From Rhizobiaceae bacterium (GTDB lineage Bacteria; Pseudomonadota; Alphaproteobacteria; Rhizobiales; Rhizobiaceae): a stretch of DNA of 64,000 bases. Below are positions 27,501 to 35,053 of the stretch, piece by piece. The position numbers and the translations under genes are program-made. The stretch covers positions 496,001 through 560,000 of the forward strand of contig JAMLJC010000002.1 of the NCBI GenBank assembly GCA_023953845.1. The letters run 5' to 3'. Each line of letters begins with the position of its first letter. The first letter of the stretch is position 1. The notes beneath the pieces are model-generated. The model saw nothing but the letters and a program-made list of their open reading frames with translations, searched no databases and was not told the DNA's origin.

Positions 27501-30127
27501 AGCATATCTTCGCCGTGCGTCGCGACCTGATGGACGAGCACTCGTATCGCACGCTGCTGGCTGCGGCGCGGATCGTTCTGCACACGCGCAACGGGACCAT
27601 TTTCGATCAGATCGAGCGGGCGGAAGCGTCGGAAATCGAGGCGCGGGGCAAACTCTCGCCTGACGATCGACGTGATGAAAGCGTGGTCACCCCGCGCCCC
27701 GCGCAATCCGGCGTTTCAGGTGCCGGACTCGCGTTCTGGAACGGCTTCGGGGGCTTCGACCGGGACGGCCGCGACTATGTGGTGCGGCTGGCGGGGAACC
27801 AGACGACGCCGCAGCCCTGGATCAATGTGATCTCCAATCGCGATTTCGGCTTCCATACGTCGGCTGGCGGCGCATCATTCAGCTGGAGCCGCAACAGCCG
27901 CGATTTCCAGCTGACGCCGTGGTCGAACGATCCGGTGACGAACCGGCCGGGGGAGGCGATCTATATCCACGACCGGGCCACGGGCGGCGCTTTTTCGCCT
28001 TACTCGGCGGTGTTGCGCGATCCGTCGCTGGTATACGAAACCCGTCACGGTCAGGGCTTCAGCAGCTTTTCCACGAATCGCGGCGGTCTCGAGGTCACCG
28101 CGACGCAAATCGTCGATCCCGCAGACCCCGTGAAGCTTATCCGCCTGCGAATCAGGAATGGCCGTTCGCAGCCGGCAAAGCTGCGCGTCTACGCCTATGC
28201 CGAATGGGTGATGGGCAACAACCGCGCCCGCTCGGCTCCGTTCGTGCTGCCCGCCTATCATGCGTCCGGCGTGATGATGGCGCGCAACGTCTACAGTCTG
28301 GACTATGGCGACCGCACGGCGTTTCTGGCGAGCGATGGCCCGGCGCAATCTGCGACGTCGGACCGTCTCGATTTCATAGGGCGCGATGGTTCGGTTCAGT
28401 TTCCCGAGGCCGTTGTCTCCGGCGCGGATCTCTCCGGGCGGGTCGAAGCCGGCCATGATCCGTGCGCGGCTCTGGCGCGCGACATCGAGATCGCGCCCGG
28501 AGATACGCATGATATGATCTGGATGCTGGGCGACGCCGCATCTTCCGAGGAGGCGGTCGCGCTTGCGGCGAAGCACGGCGCGCGCGATTTCGACGAGCGG
28601 CTGGCCGAGAACGAGCGGCTGTGGGACGATTTTCTCGGCACGCTGCAGGTCAAGACGCCCGATCCGGCCTTTGACGCCGTCGTGAATGCCTGGCTGCCTT
28701 ATCAGAGTCTGGCTTGCCGCATCCGCGCGCGTTCCGCCTTCTATCAGGCGAGCGGCGCGTTCGGCTTCCGCGACCAGCTCCAGGACACGCTGGCCTTCCT
28801 CCTGCACGATCCCACGCTGGCGAGGAATCAGATCCTGAACGCGGCGCGCCGCCAGTTCCCCGAAGGCGACGTGCAGCACTGGTGGCTGCCGCGCACCGGG
28901 GCGGGCGTGCGCACCATGATTTCGGACGACGTGGTCTGGCTGGGCTACGCAGTGGCGCACTATGTCTCGGTGACCGGCGACAAGACGATCCTTGACGAAA
29001 GACTGCCTTTCATCACCGGCGATGCGTTGAAGGAGGAGCAGCACGACGCGTTCTACACGCCTGAAATCACCGGGGACCCGATCCCGCTGTTCGAGCATAT
29101 GACCCGTGCGCTCGATCTCGCGATCAGGCGCACCGGTCCCGATGGGCTGCCGCTGATCCTTGGTGGCGACTGGAACGATGGCATGAACCGTGTCGGCGAG
29201 CATGGCAGCGGGCAGAGCACGTGGCTCGGCTGGTTCCTTGCGAAGACGCTGACCGATGTCGTTCCCTTGCTCAAGGAGCGTGGCGATACGTCACGGGCCG
29301 AGAGATATATGCGCCATGTCGAGGCGCTCAGGAGCGCCATCGAGACGAAGGCATGGGACGGCGAATGGTATATTCGCGGGACCTATGACGACGGGTCGCT
29401 GCTCGGCTCGAAGCAATCCGACGAATGCAAGATCGACCAGATCGCGCAATCCTGGAGCGTTATCTCCGGCTATGGCGATGCAGAACGCTCACAGACGGCG
29501 CTCGATTCGGTCGAGAAGCTGCTGGTCGATCCGGAACTGAAGATCGCCAAGCTCTTTACACCGCCTTTCTCGAAGACGGACAAGGAGCCCGGCTATATCA
29601 AGAGCTATCCGCCGGGCGTTCGCGAGAACGGCGGCCAGTACACGCACGGCGCGACGTGGCTGGTGGTGGCACTGGCGCGTGCTGGGCGGGCCGATGCGGC
29701 CTATCGCCTGTTCTCCATGCTCAATCCGGTCAATCATGCGCTCGACCGCGAGGCAGCCGAACAATACCGGGTGGAGCCCTACGTCGTTCCGGCGGATGTC
29801 TATTCCGGCGAGAACGGTGGGCGTGGCGGCTGGACATGGTACACTGGCTCGGCCGGGTGGCTCTATCGCGCAGCCGTCGAGGCGATTCTCGGCATTCGTA
29901 GGGAAGGAGAACGGCTGTTCGTCGAACCCGCGCTGCCGAGCGAATGGCCGGGTTTCTCGGCCCGGCTGAAGATCAACGACTCGATCTATCATATCTCGGT
30001 CGAGCGCGGCGATGTGGAAGAGCGGACGATCGAGGTCGATGGCAAGGTCAGCCGCGCCGGATGGGTTCCCGCAACCGCGAAAGACGAGGTTGAGGTCATC
30101 ATTCGCGTTCCAGGTGTCGGTTCCTGA
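21587..30127 (+). CDS. ndvB: Cyclic beta-1,2-glucan synthase
   Basis: A single 2846-residue membrane enzyme, the expected size for NdvB/ChvB/Cgs. It makes periplasmic cyclic beta-1,2-glucan from UDP-glucose by protein-primed initiation, elongation and cyclisation. The N-terminal part has hydrophobic segments around 411-475. The GT84 catalytic region holds TLDADTRMTRGA (about 627-637) and the RHHRWARGDWQ motif (about 775), with further helices around 815-1000. The C-terminal third is a GH94-like phosphorylase module controlling chain length, with ILGGDWNDGMNRVG and GSGQSTWLGWF near residue 2525, DQIAQSW, and PGVRENGGQYTHGA. ATG at 21587 has a weak ribosome site (GGGACG). The exporter gene ndvA follows. 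Confidence 0.97.
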   Translation: MNMQSDPSTFVPAVKPLPPQAETPIRSTVLNEENLRRLGEALGRGEIGALTGFEPFDFRARVKEDAEHILRVYRSTNDVQARGESITPAAQWLLDNHYVVEETIVQIKRNIPTRFYRQLPTLTLPGGVNIPRALALAWLYAAHTDSTISADGFAAIVDGYQKYEPLKIGELWALPSLLRFVLIENLRRLALRVARARELRRLANEVADRVLSTTKGEEAQAALGEFADHARDTTFATQLLYRLRDGSKNAGDALIWLEQQLERDGSDAEDIIIREHQTLSSGNVTTGNIIRGLRHINDVNWTMWFESISRVDALLRERTNLSELDFASRDQYRRRIEALARRSTLTEFEVADRATRLAGWTEGEAASTAGEDAHPPVDVGFFLIGDRARELEADIGYRPSFGDRLLKSFRGAGWPGIVIPVIGMTTLLLAATGFAFASAGVPGIGIALLLLLFSVPASEGALAFFTTIVLLFLKPARLVGYEYMQGVPSSARTLVAVPSLISSRDDVEESVRNLEVHYLANMSGDLRFALLSDWPDSDVEQEKPDLELLDYTKKCIADLNRRYPLEGSVRFHLLHRRRLYNEAEGRWMGWERKRGKLHELNLLLRGDSDTTFLPPSDPVPEGIVYVMTLDADTRMTRGAVARLVGKMEHPLNRPVMDEAGNRVVRGYGILQPRVTPSLTTGDEASFFQRIFSANRGMDPYVFTVSDLYQDVFDEGTFTGKGLYHIDAMEASLKGRIPENAVLSHDLLEGAFARAALVTDVELVEDYPTRYAVDASRHHRWARGDWQLLPFILRPDSGVPGLSRWKMVDNLRRSLTPIFWVLASVAGWSFLPFAAAIQWQALLIVSLFMAPTYDIIDSIWPDNPDVTLRGHIISLGQDIAFGSAMVAMRVVLMAHSAWMMADAILRTLYRLFVSRKHLLEWRTASQAQRSGVNTPGGYYRMMSGALLVAVLGLAIPTAAHSSGAFVALIFAVFWALSPLFAWLVSRSAETEDRLFVKEEDRVALRSMARRTWHYYETFVTPEDNHLPPDNFQEIPSPAVAHRTSPTNIGVYLLSVVSARDFGWISLSNVVERIENTLSTIERMERYRGHLYNWYETTTLKPLTPLYVSAVDSGNLAGHLVTVASACNEWSMAPAAHLQGDFDGILDVVDILDETLAALPDDRRQLRPLRQRLIDRIAGMRRAVNTIKSEPETAAIRTLNLAILAGDICKLAAAVHGETSSDASDLLAQWASILEATCDAHVGDSHTDERGVEVLRQRLIAVRDRARKFAFEMEFSFLLRRERNLLSIGYRVQERQLDEACYDLLASEARLTSLFAIAKGDIATEHWFRLGRPIVEIGFSGALMSWSGSMFEYLMPPLVMKEPHGGILNQSNQLIVRKQIQYGKSKNVPWGISEAAYNARDREMNYQYTNFGVPGLGLKRGLAQNTVIAPYATVLAAQYRPDAAVANLKRLRADGAMGRYGFYDAVDFTPQRVPEGSSYAVVYNYMAHHTGMSIVAIANVVFEGRMRDRFHADPVIEAAELLLQEKAPREVPTATVRADASERSKAQVIEENFDTRLILNPHRELRATNVLSNGRYSVMVTATGSGYSRFGDLAVTRWQPDPVEDRYGNYIFLTDVATGEWWSATTEPKRAPGEIAQTVFTDDKASFQKIVGDLRSEVEVIVTAEANGDGRRVTLVNNGPSDRFVDLTSYMEIVIASEASDNAHPAFSKLFVETEIVAARNAIFATRRPRQAGDQTLSFGHFVTAATGFTRETEAETDRRAFLGRGRTIANPTAFDSEVRLGGHDGFTLDPIASLRCRMRVPPGKKVSVTFWTVVGADRAEVEAAIERLDHLESFQRQATLAWTRSQVQTRHCGLSLSDAANVQKLARYLLYPEPWTRLSADAIASGLGKQSDLWPMAISGDYPIFALRIGDVADLEIVAAALRMQEYMRARGIVADLVIVNEQASSYVQDLQQAIEYLCENSRVRGREQGPRQHIFAVRRDLMDEHSYRTLLAAARIVLHTRNGTIFDQIERAEASEIEARGKLSPDDRRDESVVTPRPAQSGVSGAGLAFWNGFGGFDRDGRDYVVRLAGNQTTPQPWINVISNRDFGFHTSAGGASFSWSRNSRDFQLTPWSNDPVTNRPGEAIYIHDRATGGAFSPYSAVLRDPSLVYETRHGQGFSSFSTNRGGLEVTATQIVDPADPVKLIRLRIRNGRSQPAKLRVYAYAEWVMGNNRARSAPFVLPAYHASGVMMARNVYSLDYGDRTAFLASDGPAQSATSDRLDFIGRDGSVQFPEAVVSGADLSGRVEAGHDPCAALARDIEIAPGDTHDMIWMLGDAASSEEAVALAAKHGARDFDERLAENERLWDDFLGTLQVKTPDPAFDAVVNAWLPYQSLACRIRARSAFYQASGAFGFRDQLQDTLAFLLHDPTLARNQILNAARRQFPEGDVQHWWLPRTGAGVRTMISDDVVWLGYAVAHYVSVTGDKTILDERLPFITGDALKEEQHDAFYTPEITGDPIPLFEHMTRALDLAIRRTGPDGLPLILGGDWNDGMNRVGEHGSGQSTWLGWFLAKTLTDVVPLLKERGDTSRAERYMRHVEALRSAIETKAWDGEWYIRGTYDDGSLLGSKQSDECKIDQIAQSWSVISGYGDAERSQTALDSVEKLLVDPELKIAKLFTPPFSKTDKEPGYIKSYPPGVRENGGQYTHGATWLVVALARAGRADAAYRLFSMLNPVNHALDREAAEQYRVEPYVVPADVYSGENGGRGGWTWYTGSAGWLYRAAVEAILGIRREGERLFVEPALPSEWPGFSARLKINDSIYHISVERGDVEERTIEVDGKVSRAGWVPATAKDEVEVIIRVPGVGS

Positions 30128-30155
30128 CGCATAGCTTCACGAAGCGGCTATGCGT
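30127..30155 (+). terminator. Hairpin immediately after ndvB
   Basis: ACGCATAGC (30127-30135) and GCTATGCGT (30147-30155) form a perfect 9-bp stem with an 11-base loop; the stem begins at the last base of the ndvB stop codon. There is no U-tract after it, so it may protect or attenuate the ndvB message rather than terminate strongly. The remaining ~200 bases before ndvA are comparatively AT-rich and may carry an ndvA promoter, but I could not define one. Confidence 0.5.
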
Positions 30156-30352
30156 CCGCCACAATTTCGCCGAAAGCCTGCCATTTTTCCTTTAATCTCA
30201 ACCTTTTATCTGATCACGACACTTTACAGGCTGTAGCGAAAGTTTGTCACGCAAACCGGAACTGACTTGGACACGACACATTGTGTTGCCACTCAATAGC
30301 CCGTATGCGTCTCCATGGTGCACTGCACAATCTGCGGCGATGAGGTATTTGC

Positions 30353-32128
30353 GTGTCATTGCTGGAAATTTACTTTAGAGCAATTGGTTATCTCGCCGCC
30401 GAGAAAGCAAAAGTGCTCACCATCTGCGGTGCAAATGTCGTCCTCGCCATGGTGACTATTGCCGAGCCAGTGTTGTTCGGCAATATAATCGACGCCATCA
30501 CCGACAAGAGCGATGTCGTCCTCAATCTCGCCCTCTGGGCGGGTCTCGGCGTCTTCAATATCTTTGCCTATGTTCTTGTGGCACGGGGCGCCGACCGGCT
30601 GGCGCACCACCGCCGCACTGCAGTGCTCGCCGATTCATTCGAGCGCGTGATCACGATGCCTCTTGCATGGCATCACGAGCGCGGCACCTCCTATGCGCTG
30701 CACACGCTGCTGCGGGCTGTCGAAACCCTGTTCAGCCTCTGGCTCGAATTCATGCGCCAACACCTGTCGACCGCGATCGCCCTGCTGCTGCTCGTACCGA
30801 CGGCGCTGTCGCTCGACCTGCGTATGTCGCTGGTGCTGTTCGCGCTGGCAGGAGCGTATTTCTTCATCAGTCGTACCGTGATGCAAAAGACGAAGGAGGG
30901 GCAGGCGCGCGTCGAGCAGCACTATCACCGCGTGTTCGCGCATGTCACCGACAGCGTCAGCAACGTCTCGGTCCTGCAAAGCTACAACCGCGTGGCGCAT
31001 GAAACGCTCGCGCTGAAGCGTTATGCCGCCGATCTTCTCGACGCCCAGTTCCCGGTTCTCGACTGGTGGGCGCTCGCCAGCGCGATGCATCGCCTCGCTT
31101 CCACGATCTCCATGATCGTGGTGCTGCTGATCGGGTCCTATCTGGTCTCGCTCGGGCAGTTGAAGATCGGCAACATCATCGCGTTCACCGGTTTTGCGTC
31201 GCTTATGATCAGCCGGCTCGATCAGGTGAGCGCCTTCGTCAACCAGATCTTCGAGGCGCGGGCCAAGCTGGAAGACTTCTACCAGATCGAGGACTCGGCC
31301 ATGGATCGCGTCGAGCCCGACAATCTGCGGGAACTGCGCAATGCGACCGGTCACGTCCGCTTCGAGGATGTGAGCTTCAATTTCCGCAATTCGGGACAGG
31401 GCGTCGAAAATATCTCGTTCGAGGTCGCGGCCGGCCAGACGGTGGCGATCGTCGGCCCGACAGGCGCCGGAAAGACCACCATCATCAACCTGCTGCAGCG
31501 CGTCTACGACCCGCAGCAAGGCCGCGTCCTCATCGACGGGATCGACACCAGAACCTGCACGCGCAAGTCGTTGCGCCATTCGATCGCGACGGTTTTCCAG
31601 GATTCCGGGCTCTTCAACCGATCCATCGAAGAGAATATCCGCGTCGGCCGTTCGGGCGCGAGCTACGATGATATTCACGAAGCAGCGTGCGCCGCTGCCG
31701 CGCAGGACTTCATCCTCGCCAAGAGCGAAGGCTATGACACGATCGTCGGCGAGCGCGGCGGACGACTGTCAGGTGGCGAGCGTCAGCGCATCGCGATCGC
31801 GCGGGCCGTGCTCAAGGACGCGCCGATCCTCGTTCTCGACGAGGCGACGAGCGCGCTCGACGTGGAAACGGAAGGCCGGGTCAAGGAGGCGATCGACCGG
31901 CTGCGGGAGGGCCGGACGACTTTCGTCATCGCGCATCGGCTCACCACGGTTCGCGATGCGGATCTCGTGATTTTCCTCGATAACGGCCGCATCGTCGAGA
32001 TGGGCGGTTTTCAGGAACTCGCCGCGAACAACGGCCGCTTTGCCGGTCTGCTGCGCGCCGGCGGGCTGCTGGGTGACGACGAGGTGCGCAAGCTTTCCCG
32101 GATCGCGATGCCGAGCGAAGCCGCCTGA
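30353..32128 (+). CDS. ndvA: Cyclic beta-1,2-glucan ABC exporter
   Basis: 591 residues, GTG start (MSLLEIYFRAIGYL). A half-size exporter with an N-terminal transmembrane domain (six predicted helices, about 1-310) and a C-terminal ATPase: Walker A GPTGAGKTT near 368, signature LSGGERQRIAIARAV near 471, Walker B ILVLDEATSALDVETE. The segments PLAWHHERGTSYALHTLLRA, LWLEFMRQHLSTAIALLLL and FPVLDWWALASAM are specific to NdvA/ChvA/Cgt proteins. It moves cyclic beta-1,2-glucan across the inner membrane to the periplasm as a homodimer. Pairing with ndvB supports the call. The gene converges on the hydrolase at 32162 with 33 bases between, a gap containing a short CGCCG/CGGCG dyad. Confidence 0.97.
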   Translation: MSLLEIYFRAIGYLAAEKAKVLTICGANVVLAMVTIAEPVLFGNIIDAITDKSDVVLNLALWAGLGVFNIFAYVLVARGADRLAHHRRTAVLADSFERVITMPLAWHHERGTSYALHTLLRAVETLFSLWLEFMRQHLSTAIALLLLVPTALSLDLRMSLVLFALAGAYFFISRTVMQKTKEGQARVEQHYHRVFAHVTDSVSNVSVLQSYNRVAHETLALKRYAADLLDAQFPVLDWWALASAMHRLASTISMIVVLLIGSYLVSLGQLKIGNIIAFTGFASLMISRLDQVSAFVNQIFEARAKLEDFYQIEDSAMDRVEPDNLRELRNATGHVRFEDVSFNFRNSGQGVENISFEVAAGQTVAIVGPTGAGKTTIINLLQRVYDPQQGRVLIDGIDTRTCTRKSLRHSIATVFQDSGLFNRSIEENIRVGRSGASYDDIHEAACAAAAQDFILAKSEGYDTIVGERGGRLSGGERQRIAIARAVLKDAPILVLDEATSALDVETEGRVKEAIDRLREGRTTFVIAHRLTTVRDADLVIFLDNGRIVEMGGFQELAANNGRFAGLLRAGGLLGDDEVRKLSRIAMPSEAA

Positions 32129-32161
32129 TTCGGGATCGACGCGCCGTCGCGCGGCGGGCAT

Positions 32162-32659
32162 TCAGCAACCGTTCGACAGGTGGATGTGGCAGCAGCCGCT
32201 GCCATGTCCGGGCGTCCAGGTGACGTTCTCGAAGCGGATGCCCGTCGCCTCGAACAAACCGCGATCGAAGGCGCCGGCGATGCGGCACATGGTGGCGAGG
32301 CGCTCGCCGTCGAGGCCGGCCGCAACCCAGGCATCCTTCAGCGGGCAACGTTTCACATAGAAGCTGATGCCATCGTCGCGACGCTCAACGTTTGTGGGGT
32401 ACATGCGTCCGCCATCGGGACTCACCGACAGAAAAGCTTCGCCAATGGCGCGTGCGTCCTTTGGCCCGTACTCCGCAAAAGCGACGCCCGCGACTTCCTG
32501 CCCGCGCTTCTCGACGGCGCGGACCATGACGGCCTCCGCTGCTTCGGCCCCATATTCCTGCTCGAGTTCGGCGTAAAACAACCGGTAGAGGTCGGCCCTG
32601 TTCTGGAACGCGGCGTCGAGCTCGCGGGCAAGCTTCTCGGTTCGGCTTTCGTCGGTCAT
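32162..32659 (-). CDS. L-2-amino-thiazoline-4-carboxylic acid hydrolase family protein
   Basis: 165 residues of the family named for the enzyme that hydrolyses L-2-amino-thiazoline-4-carboxylate toward cysteine. Visible family features are RADLYRLFYAELEQEYG, the central FYVKRCPLKDAW with C105, LATMCRIAGAFDRGLFE with C125, and a Cys/His cluster CCHIH at 156-160 ending in C165. Some members may act on other substrates, so ring-opening of a thiazoline is a family-based inference. Its start overlaps the stop of the upstream ABC ATPase gene (ATGA), so it is co-translated with a peptide-type importer. That hints that the imported solute is its substrate or precursor. Confidence 0.75.
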   Translation of the reverse strand: MTDESRTEKLARELDAAFQNRADLYRLFYAELEQEYGAEAAEAVMVRAVEKRGQEVAGVAFAEYGPKDARAIGEAFLSVSPDGGRMYPTNVERRDDGISFYVKRCPLKDAWVAAGLDGERLATMCRIAGAFDRGLFEATGIRFENVTWTPGHGSGCCHIHLSNGC

Positions 32660-33456
32660 TTTGTTCCTGCGAGGCTGTCAGGCCGGTATTTGAGACGCGG
32701 AATTGCGGCGACAAGGGCTTTCGCGGCGTCGGATCGGGGCGAATCCATGAGGTCGGCGGGCGAGGAGGTCTCGACAATGCGGCCCTGATCCATGACCGCG
32801 ACGCGATGCGCGATCCGGCGTACGACGGCGAGATCGTGCGATACGAAGAGATAGGCGATGCCGTACTGCCGCTGAAGTTCCGCAAGCAGGGCGAGAATCC
32901 GCCCCCGTACCGCGACGTCGAGCGCGGAGACCGCCTCGTCCAGCACGATCAGCTTCGGTCGCGTCGCAATGGCGCGGGCGATCGCGACACGCTGGCGCTG
33001 GCCGCCGGAAACATCGTGGATGTTACGCGTGGCGATCTCCGGCGGCAGGCCGACACGTTGCAGCAGGTCGGCGATCAGGGCGGGGCGGTCCCGTGCCGGC
33101 GCGATGTCATGGATGCGCAGCGGGTCGTCTATGACGCGGGCCACGGTCGCGCGCGGATTGAAGGCGGAATGCGGGTCCTGAAACACCATCTGCAGCCTTG
33201 CGCGCATGGTGCGAAGCGAGACACCTCGCTGGAGGAGGAGATCGGTCCCGTCGAACGCGATCGAGCCGGAATCGGGCTCGATCAGCCGCAGGATCGTGCG
33301 GGCGAGGGTCGATTTCCCGCTGCCGGAGCCACCGACAAGCGCCAGCGTCTCGCCGGGATTGAGCACGAGGTCGACAGCGTCTAGCGCCTGCACCACCGCA
33401 TCGCCGCGCCGGAAGCGCTTGCTCAGGCCGCGCACGTCGAGAAGCGGCGCGCTCAT
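32656..33456 (-). CDS. Peptide-type ABC importer ATPase (DppF/OppF-like)
   Basis: 266 residues, one ABC domain. Walker A is GGSGSGKSTLA near 40-50, the Q-loop is MVFQDPHSAFNPR, the signature is VSGGQRQRVAIARAI, Walker B is LIVLDEAVSALDVAVRG and the H-loop is FVSHDLAVV. The C-terminal extension that usually carries a peptide-importer HPYT motif is short (ADLMDSPRSDAAKALVAAIP). It overlaps its upstream ATPase partner (33453) and its downstream hydrolase (32659) by four bases each, so six minus-strand genes from the binding protein onward form one transcription unit. It energises the importer together with the 33453-34226 product. Confidence 0.92.
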   Translation of the reverse strand: MSAPLLDVRGLSKRFRRGDAVVQALDAVDLVLNPGETLALVGGSGSGKSTLARTILRLIEPDSGSIAFDGTDLLLQRGVSLRTMRARLQMVFQDPHSAFNPRATVARVIDDPLRIHDIAPARDRPALIADLLQRVGLPPEIATRNIHDVSGGQRQRVAIARAIATRPKLIVLDEAVSALDVAVRGRILALLAELQRQYGIAYLFVSHDLAVVRRIAHRVAVMDQGRIVETSSPADLMDSPRSDAAKALVAAIPRLKYRPDSLAGTK

Positions 33457-34226
33457 CCGGCGATCCCGACGGGAGCATCGATGCCGATATGAGCCTCGAT
33501 CAGCGTGCGCGTGTAGTCGCTCTGCGGCTGCCGCAGCACCTGCTCGGTCGTGCCGATCTCCACCAGCCGGGCGTCGCGAAACACGGCGATGCGATCGACG
33601 AGTTGCGACGCAAGCGCGATGTCGTGACTGATGAAGACAAGCGTCATGCCGTCCTCGCGCACCAGTTCATCCAGTTGCCGGACGATCTCGGCCTGCACGA
33701 CGGTGTCCAGCGCGCTGGTCGCCTCGTCGGCGATCAGCAGTTTCGGATTGGCGGCGATGGCCGCGGCGATCGCGATGCGTTGGCGCTGGCCGCCGGAAAG
33801 CTCGTGCGGATAGGTGCGGGACAGCCGCGCCGCGTCGGGAAGGCGCATGCGATCGATCAGCTCCACCGCGCGGCGATACGCTTCGCTCCAGCTCAGGCCG
33901 AGATGCGCGCGCACGACCTCGGCGATCTGTTCGCCGACCTTGAGGACGGGGTCGAGGCTGGACGAAGGGTCCTGAAAGACCAGGCCGACATCGCGTCCCT
34001 TGACCGGCGATCGTCCAAGACCCGGCCAGGCGATTTCGCCGCCGACGAGCGCAGAGCGGGGCAGGATGCCCGCCACCGCCAGCGCCAGGGTGCTCTTGCC
34101 CGAGCCGCTCTCGCCGATGACGCCAAGCCGTGAATTTTTCGGAACGTCGAGGCTGACGCGGTCGAGAGCCGGCCGGTCAGAGCCCTGATACGACACTGTA
34201 AGATCGCGCAGCGAGAGCAGGGTCAT
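33453..34226 (-). CDS. Peptide-type ABC importer ATPase (DppD/OppD-like)
   Basis: 257 residues. Walker A is GESGSGKSTLALAVAG, the Q-loop region is LVFQDPSSSLDPVLKVGEQI, the signature is LSGGQRQRIAIAAAI, Walker B is LLIADEATSALDTVVQ and FISHDIALAS is the H-loop. The C-terminal LRQPQSDYTRTLIEAHIG is the DppD-type tail. Slightly short for the family (often 300 or more) because the tail is reduced; no frameshift is apparent. Overlaps both neighbours by ATGA. Second ATPase of the heterodimeric engine of the region 3 importer. Confidence 0.92.
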   Translation of the reverse strand: MTLLSLRDLTVSYQGSDRPALDRVSLDVPKNSRLGVIGESGSGKSTLALAVAGILPRSALVGGEIAWPGLGRSPVKGRDVGLVFQDPSSSLDPVLKVGEQIAEVVRAHLGLSWSEAYRRAVELIDRMRLPDAARLSRTYPHELSGGQRQRIAIAAAIAANPKLLIADEATSALDTVVQAEIVRQLDELVREDGMTLVFISHDIALASQLVDRIAVFRDARLVEIGTTEQVLRQPQSDYTRTLIEAHIGIDAPVGIAG

Positions 34227-35053
34227 GCGCGGCCTCGCCGCGCCGCAAGGGCTTCAACGACGCCTTCGCCGGTCAGATAGACGCCGAGCACCGTCGCCAC
34301 CAGCGCCATACCGGGAAAGATGGAAAGCCAGGGTGCGGCCCGCAACACCGTGCGGCCCTCGGCGATCATGCCGCCCCAGGTGACGCTGTTGGGGTCGCCC
34401 AGGCCCAGGAAGGAGAGGGCGGCTTCGATCAGAATGGCGTTGGCGACAATGACCGAGGCAAGCGTCAGCACCGGCGGCAGCGCGTTCGGCAACACCTCGC
34501 GGAACGCGATCCCGGCCGGATGCATGCCTACGACACGGGCCGCCGCGACGTAGTCCCGTTCGCGGATAGAAAGCACCTCGGCTCGCGCGATCCGCGCCGG
34601 CTGTGTCCATGCCGAAGCCGCTATGGCTGCCACCACCACCGGCAGCGACGGGCCGACGACGCTGACGAATGCCAGCGCCAGAAGGAAGCCGGGAACCGTC
34701 TGGAAAGCCTCGGTGACGCGCATCAGCATCTCATCGACGAGGCCGCCGGCAAAGCCCGCAACGGTGCCGACCGTCGCGCCGACGACGATGGCCGCAATCG
34801 CCGCCGCCAAGCCGACCAGGAGGGAGGTTCGGGTGCCATGCACGAGTTCGGCAAGCACGTCGCGGCCGAGCCGGTCGGTGCCGAGGATGGCCGCAGGGTC
34901 CTGAAACGGCTGGAGCATGGGTTGCGCGACGATGGCGAGCGGATCGCCGGGGTAGAGCAGCGGCGCAAGCAGCGCAACCATCGCTATGGCGAGGAGGATC
35001 AGCGCGCCGGCAACGCCTTCGGCTGTTGCAAGGAACCGTCGCAGGAAGGGCAT
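34223..35053 (-). CDS. Peptide-type ABC importer permease (DppC-like)
   Basis: 276 residues from ATG 35053, which overlaps the upstream permease stop; the much longer open frame reaching 35842 is a shadow of that permease gene. The first helix (EGVAGALILLAIAMVALLAPLLY) is followed by DPAAILGTDRLGRDVLAELVHGTRTSLLVG, the DppC signature. A BPD transport domain follows, with EAA loop AARVVGMHPAGIAFREVLPN. Five to six helices are predicted. It works with the DppB-like protein as the pore of the importer. Confidence 0.92.
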   Translation of the reverse strand: MPFLRRFLATAEGVAGALILLAIAMVALLAPLLYPGDPLAIVAQPMLQPFQDPAAILGTDRLGRDVLAELVHGTRTSLLVGLAAAIAAIVVGATVGTVAGFAGGLVDEMLMRVTEAFQTVPGFLLALAFVSVVGPSLPVVVAAIAASAWTQPARIARAEVLSIRERDYVAAARVVGMHPAGIAFREVLPNALPPVLTLASVIVANAILIEAALSFLGLGDPNSVTWGGMIAEGRTVLRAAPWLSIFPGMALVATVLGVYLTGEGVVEALAARRGRA

